Shown: positions 24,053 through 32,046 of the stretch, one piece after another | Layout: each line of letters begins with the position of its first letter | Position numbering within the stretch: position 1 is the stretch's first letter | Source of the DNA: Acidobacteriota bacterium | GTDB taxonomy: Bacteria > Acidobacteriota > Terriglobia > Terriglobales > Acidobacteriaceae | Direction: 5' to 3' | Assembly (NCBI GenBank): GCA_003010405.1 | Contig: PJLO01000027.1 | Span: forward strand, 1 to 32,046 | DNA: 32,046 nucleotides | The notes under the pieces: model-generated | Seen by the model: only the letters and a program-made list of their open reading frames with translations | Told to the model about the DNA's origin: nothing | Databases searched by the model: none | Program-made: the position numbers and the translations under genes

Positions 24053-25720
24053 ATGAAAATGTTTCTGTCGAGGTCAGCTGCGAAGTCTTTTTCGGGCTTG
24101 TGGGTGGTCATTCTGCTTACAGCGCTGGCTGTCGCCCAAAAGACACCATCTGCAACTAAGCCCGAGGCTTCTCCCAGTCCCAAAGCTGCTGTCACTCTCG
24201 GAGGCAAACCACTTTTCTTCGTGCAGGAGAGGGTTCTCTCGTTTTCTCCCGAAGACCGTGCTGCCGCTATCACCGATCGCATCAATCGCATCTCGGAGAA
24301 TCCTCTTGTAAAGACCAGCGCTATTTCAGTCTCGGAGGGAGACGGATCCACAGACATTGTTGCGGGCGATGTAGCTATCATGAGCGTTACTGATATCGAC
24401 GCCAAGACAGCGGGAAAGACGCGCCAGGAGTTGGCGACTGAGTATGCGCTAAAGATACGCACGGCAATCCAGGAACAGCGTGCCGAACATAGCTGGCGAA
24501 CGATTGCCGAGGGAACGGGATTCACACTTCTTGCGACTATTGTCTTGTTTGGTTGTATCTTCCTGCTAAATCGTTTCTATCCTAAGCTCTACGCCAGGAT
24601 TAGAAGCTGGCAGCACACTCGCATCCGTTCCATTCGTATTCAGACGTTTGAGTTGCTTCCTGCGGAGCGTATCACTAGCTTTCTTATCTCAACGGCAAAG
24701 CTTATGCGGTTCTTCGTCGTTGCCGTTCTGACATACTTCTATCTGTCCGTTACGTTTAACTTCTTTCCCTGGACCCGTGGCTACGCAGCGATATTACTGG
24801 ATTACGTATTAACACCGGCAAAGCTGATCGGCAATGAAGTAGCGGATTATCTCCCGAACCTGTTTTTCGTTGCCGTCATTTTGGCAGTCGCTTACTACAT
24901 CAGCCGACTGATCAAGACCATCTTCACTGAAGTTGGCAAAGGTTCAATCGCCATTTCTGGCTTCTATCCTGAATGGGCAGAGCCAACTTTCAAGATAGTA
25001 CGGTTTCTCATTATCGCGCTTACGGTGGTGGTAGTGTTTCCCTACCTGCCGGGTTCAAAGTCGCCCGCTTTTCAAGGGGTTTCGATCTTTCTGGGCCTTT
25101 TGCTTTCTTTAGGCTCCAGTTCCGCGGTCGCAAACATCGTGGCTGGTGTGATCCTGACCTACATGCGGGCTTTTACAATCGGAGATCGGGTTCAGATTGC
25201 GGACACCACCGGTGATGTCGTCGAGAAAAACCTTCTGGTCACTCGCGTCCGGACTATTAAGAACGTCGAAATCACCATCGCGAATGCAATGGTGCTCTCC
25301 AGCCACATCATTAACTTCAGTACGTCATCCAATGGGAAGGGGCTTATTCTCCACACGGGCGTTACGATTGGATATGATGCCCCGTGGAGACAGGTTCACA
25401 CGTTGCTGATCGATGCTGCCAATTCGACAGAGAACATTCTTAAAGAACCCGCCCCATTTGTGCTGCAGACTGCTCTCGACGATTTCTACGTCAGCTATGA
25501 ATTGAATGCTTATACAGACAAGCCGAATGTCATGGCCAAAACATATTCTGACCTGCACCAACACATTCAGGACAAATTCAACGAAACTGGTGTAGAGATC
25601 ATGTCGCCGCACTACTCAGCACTACGTGATGGAAATCAGACAGCGATTCCAGACGAATATTTTAAAAAGGGCTACTCTGCCAAGCCCTTTTCGGTACGCA
25701 TCGATAAGAGCACAGATTGA
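24053..25720 (+). CDS. MscS-family mechanosensitive ion channel protein
   Basis: Small-conductance mechanosensitive channel homologue, 555 residues, in the cytoplasmic membrane. It starts with a signal-like segment (about residues 10-27), then a periplasmic-type region to about residue 150. Several membrane helices follow. The MscS pore-lining region lies near residues 345-375 ([20 protein letters not shown]), and the beta domain shows [20 protein letters not shown] and [20 protein letters not shown]. The C-terminal domain extends to a short basic tail. GGGAGGAGC precedes the start; ATG at 24059 is an alternative. Role in osmotic relief is inferred from family. Confidence 0.9.
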   Translation: MKMFLSRSAAKSFSGLWVVILLTALAVAQKTPSATKPEASPSPKAAVTLGGKPLFFVQERVLSFSPEDRAAAITDRINRISENPLVKTSAISVSEGDGSTDIVAGDVAIMSVTDIDAKTAGKTRQELATEYALKIRTAIQEQRAEHSWRTIAEGTGFTLLATIVLFGCIFLLNRFYPKLYARIRSWQHTRIRSIRIQTFELLPAERITSFLISTAKLMRFFVVAVLTYFYLSVTFNFFPWTRGYAAILLDYVLTPAKLIGNEVADYLPNLFFVAVILAVAYYISRLIKTIFTEVGKGSIAISGFYPEWAEPTFKIVRFLIIALTVVVVFPYLPGSKSPAFQGVSIFLGLLLSLGSSSAVANIVAGVILTYMRAFTIGDRVQIADTTGDVVEKNLLVTRVRTIKNVEITIANAMVLSSHIINFSTSSNGKGLILHTGVTIGYDAPWRQVHTLLIDAANSTENILKEPAPFVLQTALDDFYVSYELNAYTDKPNVMAKTYSDLHQHIQDKFNETGVEIMSPHYSALRDGNQTAIPDEYFKKGYSAKPFSVRIDKSTD

Positions 25721-25777
25721 GCCACACTTTTCCCGATTGCAACTTCGCTTACGAGTCATTGGTGAGCGGCGGGTAGC

Positions 25778-26301
25778 CACCCAGAAGTTTCCGACTTTGT
25801 TGGTCTGTTGCCGTGCGAATCCACGAATGAATGCCACTCCAATGGCTAGGCCGGACGCGGCGGCAAGAAAGTTCTGCACTGTAAGTCCGACAAGCTGCCT
25901 GAAGTAACTCATCGTGTCTCGCCGGAGTAAGCCTGCTAGCTAGGTTGTCGTTGTCGAAAAGCTGATCGCCGTGTTCATGGCCAGGTCCGGGGCATCGGCG
26001 TCGTCATATACGCTCGGTAGAACCATGGCAGGAATTGCTGGACGCGAAGAATCAGGTAAAGCACAAGCGTGCTTGCGAATCCGAATAAGACAAAACAGTA
26101 TGCGTATTGCTTCCAGTCCATTTCCTCTTGCGGATTGACTCGGGCGAGTTTGTAGAGAAGCCGCTCGATAGGGCGCATGAGAGGGGCAACTACTGTCTTT
26201 TGGCCCTGAAAGACTCGTGCCATATATGCATCGAGGGGGTTGACCAGTACGGTTACGACCGCGGGGAAGACGGCGTATTGGAGTAGTGCCTGCCAGCTCA
26301 T
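25778..26301 (-). pseudogene. kdpA: kdpA remnant (potassium-transporting ATPase A chain), frameshifted and truncated
   Basis: Remnant of the K+-channel subunit of the Kdp ATPase. From 26301 it reads MSWQALLQYAVFPAVVTVLV, then NPLDAYMARVFQGQ, RPIERLLYKLARVNPQEEMD and LRVQQFLPWFYRAY. Homology then moves to another frame (DLAMNTAISF) and next to a third ([33 protein letters not shown]), ending near 25778. At least two frameshifts, plus stop codons, interrupt the first 150 or so residues, and the remaining roughly 400 residues of a normal KdpA are absent. No kdpB, kdpC or kdpD is adjacent. The remaining downstream bases run into the 3' end of the channel gene. Confidence 0.85.
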
Positions 26302-26487
26302 ATCACGATGGAAGTGAAGCGAAGCTGCTGATACGGAGCGTTGAACCGCAGCACAGGTTGATTCTAATGCAAGACATTTAGGAACTTTTAAGTAACCTTT
26401 CATGCGATTTTTAGACCGAATGTTATCCCATCAATTGGTTTGAGTTCGGTGCCTGAAGCAAGGCATGGACTTGGCTAGGAGGAAAAC

Positions 26488-26736
26488 ATGACCGCGATGC
26501 TGATTCTGACCGTGATAAGCGTTGGCGCGGTGGCGTTTCTGGTCCGCTTCTTCGTTGCGCTCTGCAAAGAAAGCAGAGGGCACACCTACCAACTTGTGCG
26601 AATAACGCCCGAACCAGTAAAGCAGGATGTTGAAGTTGGCCATCACCAATTGAGATTCAACATTCCACTCCACGCGAGTGCGAACCGGCCCAGGCGAAAT
26701 CCAGCAGTTGTGGCCCGCACGCAGCGGGTGGCTTGA
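26488..26736 (+). CDS. Small single-pass membrane protein of unknown function
   Basis: An 82-residue product with a strong ribosome binding site (AGGAGG, 5-6 bases before the ATG). Residues 3-27 form one hydrophobic helix (MLILTVISVGAVAFLVRFFV). The rest is a basic soluble tail with no motif that I recognise. It is divergent from the kdpA remnant and starts a short plus-strand series with the next two genes. The good start signal supports a real gene; a function cannot be given. Confidence 0.6.
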   Translation: MTAMLILTVISVGAVAFLVRFFVALCKESRGHTYQLVRITPEPVKQDVEVGHHQLRFNIPLHASANRPRRNPAVVARTQRVA

Positions 26737-26762
26737 CAGAGGCTTCGGAAAAGAGGCTTACG

Positions 26763-27017
26763 ATGTTTATTCAGGAAATATCTCCCGAACAGTTTGCTGA
26801 ACTTTTTCACCACTACCATGAGGCGCTCGCGCCTGATTTCGAGGCAACCGGTAATTCGCACACTGTGGCTTGGCGAGACCTTCCACGCAGCGAACGGAGT
26901 TGCATGATTGCAGCAGTCCGCCTGGCTCTTCTCGACCTGCATTCGTCGCCGATCAAGAGAAGAAATCATCGTGAAGACTACTTCGCCAAACCGGGTGAAG
27001 CAGAGTGGGGCAGCTGA
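26763..27017 (+). CDS. Hypothetical protein (84 aa)
   Basis: ATG at 26763 with AGAGG 6 bases upstream; a TTG at 26733 overlapping the previous stop is an alternative. The product begins MFIQEISPEQFAELFHHYHE and is soluble and acidic, with a Trp-Arg-Asp-Leu-Pro motif (AWRDLPRSERSCMIAAVRLA) suggesting a folded helical domain. I do not recognise a family. It lies 26 bp after the previous gene and 30 bp before the winged-helix gene, consistent with a small operon. Confidence 0.55.
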   Translation: MFIQEISPEQFAELFHHYHEALAPDFEATGNSHTVAWRDLPRSERSCMIAAVRLALLDLHSSPIKRRNHREDYFAKPGEAEWGS

Positions 27018-27047
27018 AGAGCTCAGCAGGAACGCGAGGGCTTGACC

Positions 27048-27482
27048 ATGATGACTGCATCCTCCATTTGCAAGAAGTTCTCTGCGCTACGAAGCGCCGG
27101 TAACGGAACGTTGCGGGCACTGACACGGGCGAGTCTGCAAGACGACAAGAGGGCCTCGGACATTGTCGAAGCCGGCGATTTCCGGATAAACATTGGTGCG
27201 CGTACAGCTACAGCTCGTGGGCGTGAACTAAATCTGAGCAGTGCCGAGTTCGATATGTTGGTTTACCTGGCATCGAACCGAAAACGAATCGTTAGTTCCC
27301 GAACAACTCTTGCCAGCAAGTCGGAATATGGCGGAGTGCGCCACGCGGAGTTCCTGCGCACACTTATGTCACTTCGAAAGAAGCTCCAGGAAAATGTACC
27401 AGGTGTTCCGTATATCCAGACCGAAGGCTGGCTGTTGTACGAGTTTCACCCAGGTATTCAAGGTGAAAAGCAGACACCGTAG
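27048..27482 (+). CDS. Winged-helix (OmpR C-terminal type) DNA-binding protein without receiver domain
   Basis: About 144 residues. The C-terminal 100 residues match the OmpR/PhoB effector domain: FRINIGARTATARGRELNLS, EFDMLVYLASNRKRIVSSRT, a helix with HAEFLRTLMSLRKKLQE, then YIQTEGWLLYEF where regulators usually have a GYR hairpin. There is no receiver domain; the first 45 residues show no phosphorylation site. ATG 27048 is preceded by a purine-rich gcgaggg, and TTG 27042 or ATG 27051 are possible. It may be a stand-alone regulator or a shortened KdpE-like protein; the nearby kdpA remnant makes the second idea attractive but unproven. Confidence 0.7.
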   Translation: MMTASSICKKFSALRSAGNGTLRALTRASLQDDKRASDIVEAGDFRINIGARTATARGRELNLSSAEFDMLVYLASNRKRIVSSRTTLASKSEYGGVRHAEFLRTLMSLRKKLQENVPGVPYIQTEGWLLYEFHPGIQGEKQTP

Positions 27483-27959
27483 ATGCGCGAGCCCAGAAAA
27501 GTAAGGAGCATGGACCGCGCAAAGCAGATTGCCCGCGTCGAAGCCGATCGTCCAATTGCGCTTCGCCAAGCGATTCAGGCGTGCCGCAAGGGCGGAACCG
27601 TGTGCGTTGCCGGTGTCTATACCGGGTTCGACGAAAAGATACGACTGGGCGCATTTACGAATAAGGGGCTGACCATGAAGACCGGACAGACGCACATGAT
27701 GCGCTTTATGAAGCCGTTGCTGGACAAAATAGAGGCTGACGAGATCGACCCCAGCTTCGTCGTGAGTCATCGGGTCCCGATCGATCAAGCACCAGAGATG
27801 TACAAGATCTTTCGAGACAAACAGGAAAACTGCACGAAGGTCGTATTGGACCCCTGGCAGAGGGCACAAAAGCTGCCTAACCAATCCAATCCAGAGTACC
27901 TTTGGACCACTCCGCGCGTTTTGGTCCTCGACCTTCCTGCTCTCCGTAACACCCCATAA
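27483..27959 (+). pseudogene. Zinc-dependent alcohol dehydrogenase-like protein, C-terminal fragment
   Basis: The frame contains the last ~120 residues of an MDR-family zinc dehydrogenase of the glutathione-independent formaldehyde dehydrogenase-like type: DRPIALRQAIQACRKGGTVC, GVYTGFDEKIRLGAFTNKGL, KTGQTHMMRFMKPLLDKIE, then HRVPIDQAPEMYKIFRDKQE and CTKVVLDP. The N-terminal ~250 residues (catalytic zinc ligands and most of the nucleotide-binding fold) are absent, and the preceding gene ends immediately before it. The last ~30 residues after KVVLDP are not family-like. I judge it a non-functional remnant. Confidence 0.75.
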
Positions 27960-28083
27960 ATTGCAAACCACGCTCCAAGCTTAACACTAACTTAAGGACA
28001 TCTCGTGCTGTGGCGGCGTGATCAAAATAGATGGCTCGAGGAGTGAGGTCCGGGTACAACACCCTCGGAGAGAGAAGGCGAAT

Positions 28084-28230
28084 ATGCTTTGGACGATTCT
28101 GGTTGTTCTAGTGATTCTGTGGTTACTCGGGTTCAGTCTGCACGTTGGCGGTGCCTTGATCCACTTGTTACTCGTTGCAGCACTGGTGGTGCTGGTGCTT
28201 AATCTGGTGACTGGGCGCCGTGTGGTGTGA
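28084..28230 (+). CDS. lmo0937-type small membrane protein
   Basis: A 48-residue hydrophobic peptide, MLWTILVVLVILWLLGFSLH, then IHLLLVAALVVLVLNLVTGR, with two membrane helices and a short basic end. This is the layout of the lmo0937 family (DUF5670), widespread small proteins of unknown function. I start it at 28084, where AAGG lies about 8 bases upstream, rather than at the longer frame from 28018. Confidence 0.8.
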   Translation: MLWTILVVLVILWLLGFSLHVGGALIHLLLVAALVVLVLNLVTGRRVV

Positions 28231-28320
28231 AAGAAAAACATTAACGCGTTCGCAACACGAATGATTGCCGCAGAATGGCGGTGTGCGACTTGCTGCGCGT
28301 TGTTGTTTTACAATCGTGCT

Positions 28321-28410
28321 CCTGCGCCATACAGCAGAGAGCGGGGTTATTATCCGAGCGGCGGATTGGGGATGATACTCTTGATCCTTATATTCTCCTG
28401 CTTCTCGGCC
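28321..28410 (+). pseudogene. DUF3309-family small membrane protein remnant
   Basis: The frame here reads PYSRERGYYPSGGLGMILLI then LIFSCF, matching the second half of DUF3309 peptides (WPYSRxWGYYPSGGLGLILLILLIL). The hydrophobic first half is not in this frame, and the sequence after the helix is unrelated and runs into tRNA-Leu. It looks like a degraded copy. Confidence 0.55.
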
Positions 28411-28513
28411 GGATTTGAAGCTGCCTGTCGGAAGACAGATCAGCTTGAAAAAATTGCAAGTTATTGCCAGTTCATGCGAATATTGCTGTCAAGGAGCTTT
28501 CCTCAACAGATAA

Positions 28514-28602
28514 GCCGGGATGGCGAAACTGGCAGACGCAGCGGACTTAAAATCCGCAGACCTTAACAGGTTGTGGGGGTTCAAGTCCCCCTCCCGGTAC
28601 CA
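28514..28602 (+). tRNA. tRNA-Leu (anticodon UAA)
   Basis: Class II tRNA beginning gccgggatggcgaaactggc. The acceptor gccggga pairs with tcccggt (one G-U). The anticodon stem gcgga/tccgc encloses loop cttaaaa, giving anticodon UAA. A long variable arm (around ccttaacaggttgtgg) and the T arm ggttcaagtcc are present, with an encoded CCA at the end. Confidence 0.96.
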
Positions 28603-29222
28603 CCTACAATCAGTTACAAGCCAGGTGCTTTTCACCACTATTCTCTTGAATCGCTATATGGCTCTGGTTTGCCTTGATCAGTTGACCGGAGCTTCCGGTT
28701 CAGGGCGCTGTTCAGCCTCGTCGGGTTCTGCCGCGCTTTGCGCCTCCAGCTTGTGCATTGCATCTTGAATTCGGGACTCGACGTGCCAGTTCAGCAGCAC
28801 TGCCCTGCCAGGAGTCGGAATGGATATGAGCCAGAATTCCGCAGCACACCCAGGAGCCACGAAACTCATTGACTGTCTCAATGCCTTTCTTCAAAAGCTT
28901 TCCGTGAATGAAACAATATTCAAAATGATTACAATTAATTTAACCATCCAGTAAACCAAGCGCATCGTTCCAGCAACATACCTCACAAGAGGCGGCAGTC
29001 CGTTTCTTTGCGGACGACGCCTCCCGAGCCGTTGGTATCTCCAAATTCCATTAAGTAGCCCCGCACTGACGCGGGGTTGCAGGTCGTGATGCGCCATGGA
29101 TTTTTCCGCAGCTGCCTTTTTGTTCATGCCGAAAACGTCCACAGCGTTGCTGATTTTCTTCTTCCCTGTGTTGATCATTTCCGCAGGCCAGCCCCAAAAA
29201 GAAACGCCAGAGGAAATTTCTA
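28603..29222. other. Long region without a supported gene
   Basis: About 620 bp between tRNA-Leu and the asparagine-synthetase-like gene. It contains small hairpins: accgga/tccggt at 28685-28699, and ccccgc/gcgggg at 29059-29076. A minus-strand frame of 63 codons (28869 to 28678) has no recognised family and only a weak ribosome binding site. A plus-strand frame from 29096 with a hydrophobic start has no ribosome binding site and overlaps the next gene. Promoter elements for the downstream gene should lie here, but I cannot place them. Confidence 0.4.
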
Positions 29223-31130
29223 ATGTCAGGATTCTTACTAATTCACTGGCCGCCAGAAGCCGATTTGGCGAACTTAAAGAATATGGCTGCGCAAGGAACT
29301 GTCGCGCTAGGCCAATCACATTCACTCACGCCGGCGCAAAGGATCTCCGAGTTCAGCAAGGACAACTTTTGTTGCGCCAAGTTAGACACCCATGACTCCC
29401 AGAGTTCATTGCTCTACAGGCATCCGGGGGATGGATCTTGGATATTTGTTGTGGGACCGGCCAGCTACGCAGGGAACCGGATCTCGAATTCTATACTGCC
29501 GGCCTTGCTATCGGACATCAGACAGAATCCATGCGGAGCATCCAGTAAACTGGCTGGAGTCTTTGCCGTGGTTGCTTTTGACAGCGAAAGAAAGAAAACT
29601 GTCATTGTTCCGAGCGCGCTCGGAGAACTAGCCGTACACGTTCGGCAAAACGAGCAAGGCGTAATCGGGGTTTCCACGTCCATACTTGCCCTTGCCGCGC
29701 TTGGCCCAGTCAGCCTTGATGAATTCACCTGCCACACTCTCTATCGCTGTGGCCACAGGTTGCTGCCAAGGACCATTTTCAACGAAATCAGGAGCATACA
29801 ACAGGGCCACCTGCTCGAGGTCGGAGGAGGACGCTGCGAGGAGCGGCGCTACTGGTCGCCGTCCTTTGCGGAATCTACAGGGGGGACCCTTTCTACTGCT
29901 GCAAACGAGATCGCTGATTTGTTAACTGAATACTCCACATCCCTGGTTGAGCCAGGAATGCCTGTCGTTTCAGATCTAACGGGTGGCTATGATTCGCGTG
30001 TTACGACCGCAAGTCTCTTGCGGGCAGGAATTCCTTTTGTTTCGACGGTGACCGGTTCGAGTGACAACCCAGATGTGATCGTCGCTCGCAACATTTGCCA
30101 TGTAGAAGGGCTGCCGCAGCTGGTCGTCGATACGGCAGAAAACCCGGGCAGCATTTTGCCGGATATCAAAGCGGCCGTCATGCTGTCAGAGGGGAACATC
30201 GCTACGGTTGGTTTTGTGAATACCCTTCGCGCCAAGCGCAGGATTATGTCCAATTTCACACAACATCCGATTTTCACTGTTAGTGGCGCGCTTGGCGAAA
30301 TCTATCGGGATTCCTATTGGGCTCAGGAATTCTTTGACTGCGGCAAGCGACAACCAGCGTCAATCGACAAACTGATTCGCTATCGAATCGATGCGTTTAG
30401 TCCCGGGCGAATGGATTTTTTCGCGCACGATTGGCATCGGGACTGGAGGGCGCAGTTGCACAACCACATCAAAGAGGTAATCCAACCTTATTCGGGCGAG
30501 CGAAACACGTCACAACTCGACGCGTTTTTCCTGCACGAGATGAGTGGCATGTATGGAGGGTACACTAGCGCGATGGCAAGATGGTCAGCCCCGCTCGTAC
30601 CCTTCTTCTCGACTGCGGCATTGGACCGGGCCCTGACCGTCCCTCCCCAGTGGCGCTATGGTGCTCGTCTGCTGCGCCACATATGCTGGTCGTTAAACCC
30701 GAGGTTTGCTGGATATATGACCATGCGCGGGTGTCCCTGTTCACAGGTGACATTCCGGAACTGGTACCGTTTCCTTCCTATTGTCCCGATGAATGTGAAA
30801 CGCCTAGTCCGGAAAGCCAGTACCGTCTGGCTGGGCAAGACCCTCTTTCCCGAGTACGTGGAGCCTCAGCCATCTAGCAACACTTATGTTGATTTGGTGC
30901 AGCAGGAGGTTAAGCCTGGTGGCCACCTCGATTTCGAGAGTATGGAAACGGCAAGTTGGTATGCTCCGGAGGCGCTGACGGCATTGCTCAAGGATGCCAG
31001 TACTCCAACGGGCTATGGCCACCGTCGGGCGCTGTCGTGGATCTATACCTGTGAGGCTATGTCCCGTATAGCGCGGGCTCACACCTCCATCGGAATTGCT
31101 GCTGATCTGCGGAAACAGGCAACGGCGTGA
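29223..31130 (+). CDS. Asparagine-synthetase-like protein lacking the glutaminase nucleophile
   Basis: Member of the AsnB/beta-lactam synthetase superfamily, 635 residues. The N-terminal third resembles a class II glutaminase domain (GVFAVVAFDSERKKTVIVPS, ALGELAVHV, GVSTSILALAAL), but the chain starts Met-Ser-Gly where glutamine-dependent enzymes have Met-Cys-Gly. The nucleophile that frees ammonia is therefore missing, as in beta-lactam synthetases. The synthetase domain has the ATP-pyrophosphatase loop variant LTGGYDSR (252-259) in place of SGGLDS. The ATG has AGAGGAAA upstream. It probably adenylates a carboxylate for amide formation. The substrate is unknown. No lasso-peptide protease or RRE gene is next to it. 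Confidence 0.75.
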   Translation: MSGFLLIHWPPEADLANLKNMAAQGTVALGQSHSLTPAQRISEFSKDNFCCAKLDTHDSQSSLLYRHPGDGSWIFVVGPASYAGNRISNSILPALLSDIRQNPCGASSKLAGVFAVVAFDSERKKTVIVPSALGELAVHVRQNEQGVIGVSTSILALAALGPVSLDEFTCHTLYRCGHRLLPRTIFNEIRSIQQGHLLEVGGGRCEERRYWSPSFAESTGGTLSTAANEIADLLTEYSTSLVEPGMPVVSDLTGGYDSRVTTASLLRAGIPFVSTVTGSSDNPDVIVARNICHVEGLPQLVVDTAENPGSILPDIKAAVMLSEGNIATVGFVNTLRAKRRIMSNFTQHPIFTVSGALGEIYRDSYWAQEFFDCGKRQPASIDKLIRYRIDAFSPGRMDFFAHDWHRDWRAQLHNHIKEVIQPYSGERNTSQLDAFFLHEMSGMYGGYTSAMARWSAPLVPFFSTAALDRALTVPPQWRYGARLLRHICWSLNPRFAGYMTMRGCPCSQVTFRNWYRFLPIVPMNVKRLVRKASTVWLGKTLFPEYVEPQPSSNTYVDLVQQEVKPGGHLDFESMETASWYAPEALTALLKDASTPTGYGHRRALSWIYTCEAMSRIARAHTSIGIAADLRKQATA

Positions 31131-31289
31131 GGGCGAGTTTCAGCACTGGTCGGGTTCACCTTGGCTAATATTCTCCGTCGAGACGCCTTCACTGTGTGTC
31201 ACGAAACGTCCGCCCCTGGAGGTGCACTTAAATTGAAGACCAATCTCGGAAAATTCGCCGTTTCAGCAGTTGCGGCTCTGTGCGTCTTT

Positions 31290-31403
31290 TGCGCGATCAG
31301 TATCAAGTTCAAGCCGACGGCAAACGGAACGCGGACCGGCGTCTTGACAATCTTGGACAATGCCTCCAGTGGCCAGCAAACGATTTCGTTGAGCGGAACC
31401 GGT
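31290..31403 (+). pseudogene. Fragment of a choice-of-anchor-D (ASPM-SPD-2-Hydin-like) repeat
   Basis: The frame reads CAISIKFKPTANGTRTGVLT then ILDNASSGQQTISLSGTG. This is one copy of the Ig-like repeat often found in large secreted acidobacterial proteins (pattern ISVTFTPTATGTRTGALTV...QTVSLSGTG). Upstream residues are not family-like and the frame ends soon after, so it is an isolated piece of a larger gene. Confidence 0.6.
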
Positions 31404-31439
31404 GACACATCAACGGTATTCAGGCGGAAGCTAACGCTA

Positions 31440-31979
31440 GTGGCAACCACCACCCCATCCGCTCTCTGAGTGCCGTGGAAGCTAACCCACACGTTGGTCT
31501 GGTGCGCGTCGGCGGCAGTTATTGGGGGCTGGAAGATCTGCTCGGTCTGTTTTGTGACGAGCACGAGGTAGCCATCGGCGCGCAGCACTATGCCTTCCTG
31601 AGGCGATACAAACGGCAAAGTGTGCGGAATGGCGTCTACGATGCCGGAACCACGGACCTTGCGCGCCTGATTTCGATGCAGATTGATCTGCTTGGCTTCA
31701 ATAGCGTGCTCTTTGCCATGCCGCTTACCGTAGACCTCGACGGTCTGGCCGATATATGGCTTTGCATCAGCAGCCTGGGTGCGGGACAACTTATTTGCCG
31801 CTTTCGTAAAGAACTGGGTGCCGTTGTCGATGCGAATATGGACGCCGTTGACGTCGATCTCTGCAGGAGAGGCAATCCGGGTAACGTATCCCTTCAGGTC
31901 GGGTTCGTAAGTCGCGCTGGGCATGCGACGCGGTACCGACGAACAGAAGTGCCGCGGCAAGCATAGGGTGAACTCGCAT
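31440..31979 (-). pseudogene. DUF5666-like secreted protein, frameshifted and 3'-truncated
   Basis: From the ATG at 31979, a signal peptide MRVHPMLAAALLFVGTASHA is read in one frame. The mature protein (TYEPDLKGYVTRIASPAEID, VNGVHIRIDNGTQFFT, YIGQTVEVYGKRHGKE, ADGVVVATSVSFRLNT) continues in another, so about one base is gained or lost near 31915-31920. The pattern of a short beta domain with a GxVT start and GxxVEVxG turn resembles DUF5666 proteins. After about 31440 the frame stays open but is antisense to the choice-of-anchor-D fragment, so the real 3' end appears lost. A sequencing error could explain the frameshift but not the chimeric 3' end. Confidence 0.55.
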
Positions 31980-32046
31980 TGAGCCGAACTCTAGACCGGT
32001 TTGCATGAAGCTATATTCCATAGCCGCAGTGCTTGAACCAGGCTGC

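Noticed and set aside
28891..29325. 144-codon minus-strand frame between tRNA-Leu and the AsnB-like gene
   Set aside because: It overlaps the well-supported start of the plus-strand gene, has no ribosome binding site and no family resemblance.
29096..29395. Plus-strand frame with a hydrophobic N-terminus as a possible peptide precursor for the AsnB-like enzyme
   Set aside because: It has no ribosome binding site, its second half is an alternative frame of the enzyme gene, and there are no lasso-peptide B genes nearby.
1..32046. CRISPR array, insertion sequence or rRNA operon
   Set aside because: No regularly spaced repeats, no transposase-like frame and no rRNA-like sequence were seen; the only mobile-element trace is the integrase remnant.

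Overview
The window looks like a chromosomal segment of an acidobacterium (Acidobacteriota, probably Terriglobia/Acidobacteriaceae). This is an inference from gene content: small DUF3309-like and lmo0937-like membrane peptides, a choice-of-anchor-D repeat fragment, a DUF5666-like secreted protein, and a flagellar operon next to a hydrogenase-4-like complex. There is no 16S rRNA or other marker to settle it.

Bases 1-12,500 (minus strand) hold a compact flagellar operon with its regulators. In transcription order these are an OmpR-type response regulator, a sigma-54 activator without a DNA-binding domain, a degenerate sigma-54 AAA+ paralogue, then flgB-flgC-fliE-fliF-fliG-fliH-fliI-fliJ-fliK-flgD-flgE. 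A strong intrinsic terminator follows flgE. Genes overlap or nearly touch, and a well-matched sigma-54 promoter lies between the two AAA+ genes.

Bases 13,046-20,688 (plus strand) hold a six-gene cluster homologous to hydrogenase-4/complex I: hyfB-hyfC-hyfE-hyfF-hyfG-hyfI. The catalytic large subunit has lost all four NiFe-ligating cysteines. This is therefore an energy-converting-hydrogenase-related (Ehr-type) membrane complex, not a hydrogenase. Its last gene fuses a reduced ferredoxin domain to the NuoB-like small subunit.

Bases 20,800-22,230 are an integration scar. tRNA-Val(GAC) is followed by a frameshifted, N-terminally truncated tyrosine integrase abutting the C-terminal half of a DEAD-box RNA helicase. 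The segment is bounded by a 14-bp direct repeat of the tRNA 3' end.

Bases 22,300-28,600 are an accessory region of intact and decayed genes: tryptophanase (tnaA), an MscS-family channel with a structured-looking leader, a kdpA pseudogene, two small uncharacterised genes, a winged-helix protein without a receiver domain, a C-terminal fragment of a zinc alcohol dehydrogenase, an lmo0937-type peptide, a DUF3309 remnant and tRNA-Leu(UAA).

Bases 28,600-32,046 contain an asparagine-synthetase-like protein whose glutaminase nucleophile is replaced by Ser, then rearranged fragments: a choice-of-anchor-D repeat and a frameshifted DUF5666-like secreted protein.

The points most worth following up are the cysteine-less Ehr complex with its ferredoxin fusion, the paired active and degenerate sigma-54 AAA+ proteins controlling the flagellar operon, and the collapsed tRNA-Val island.
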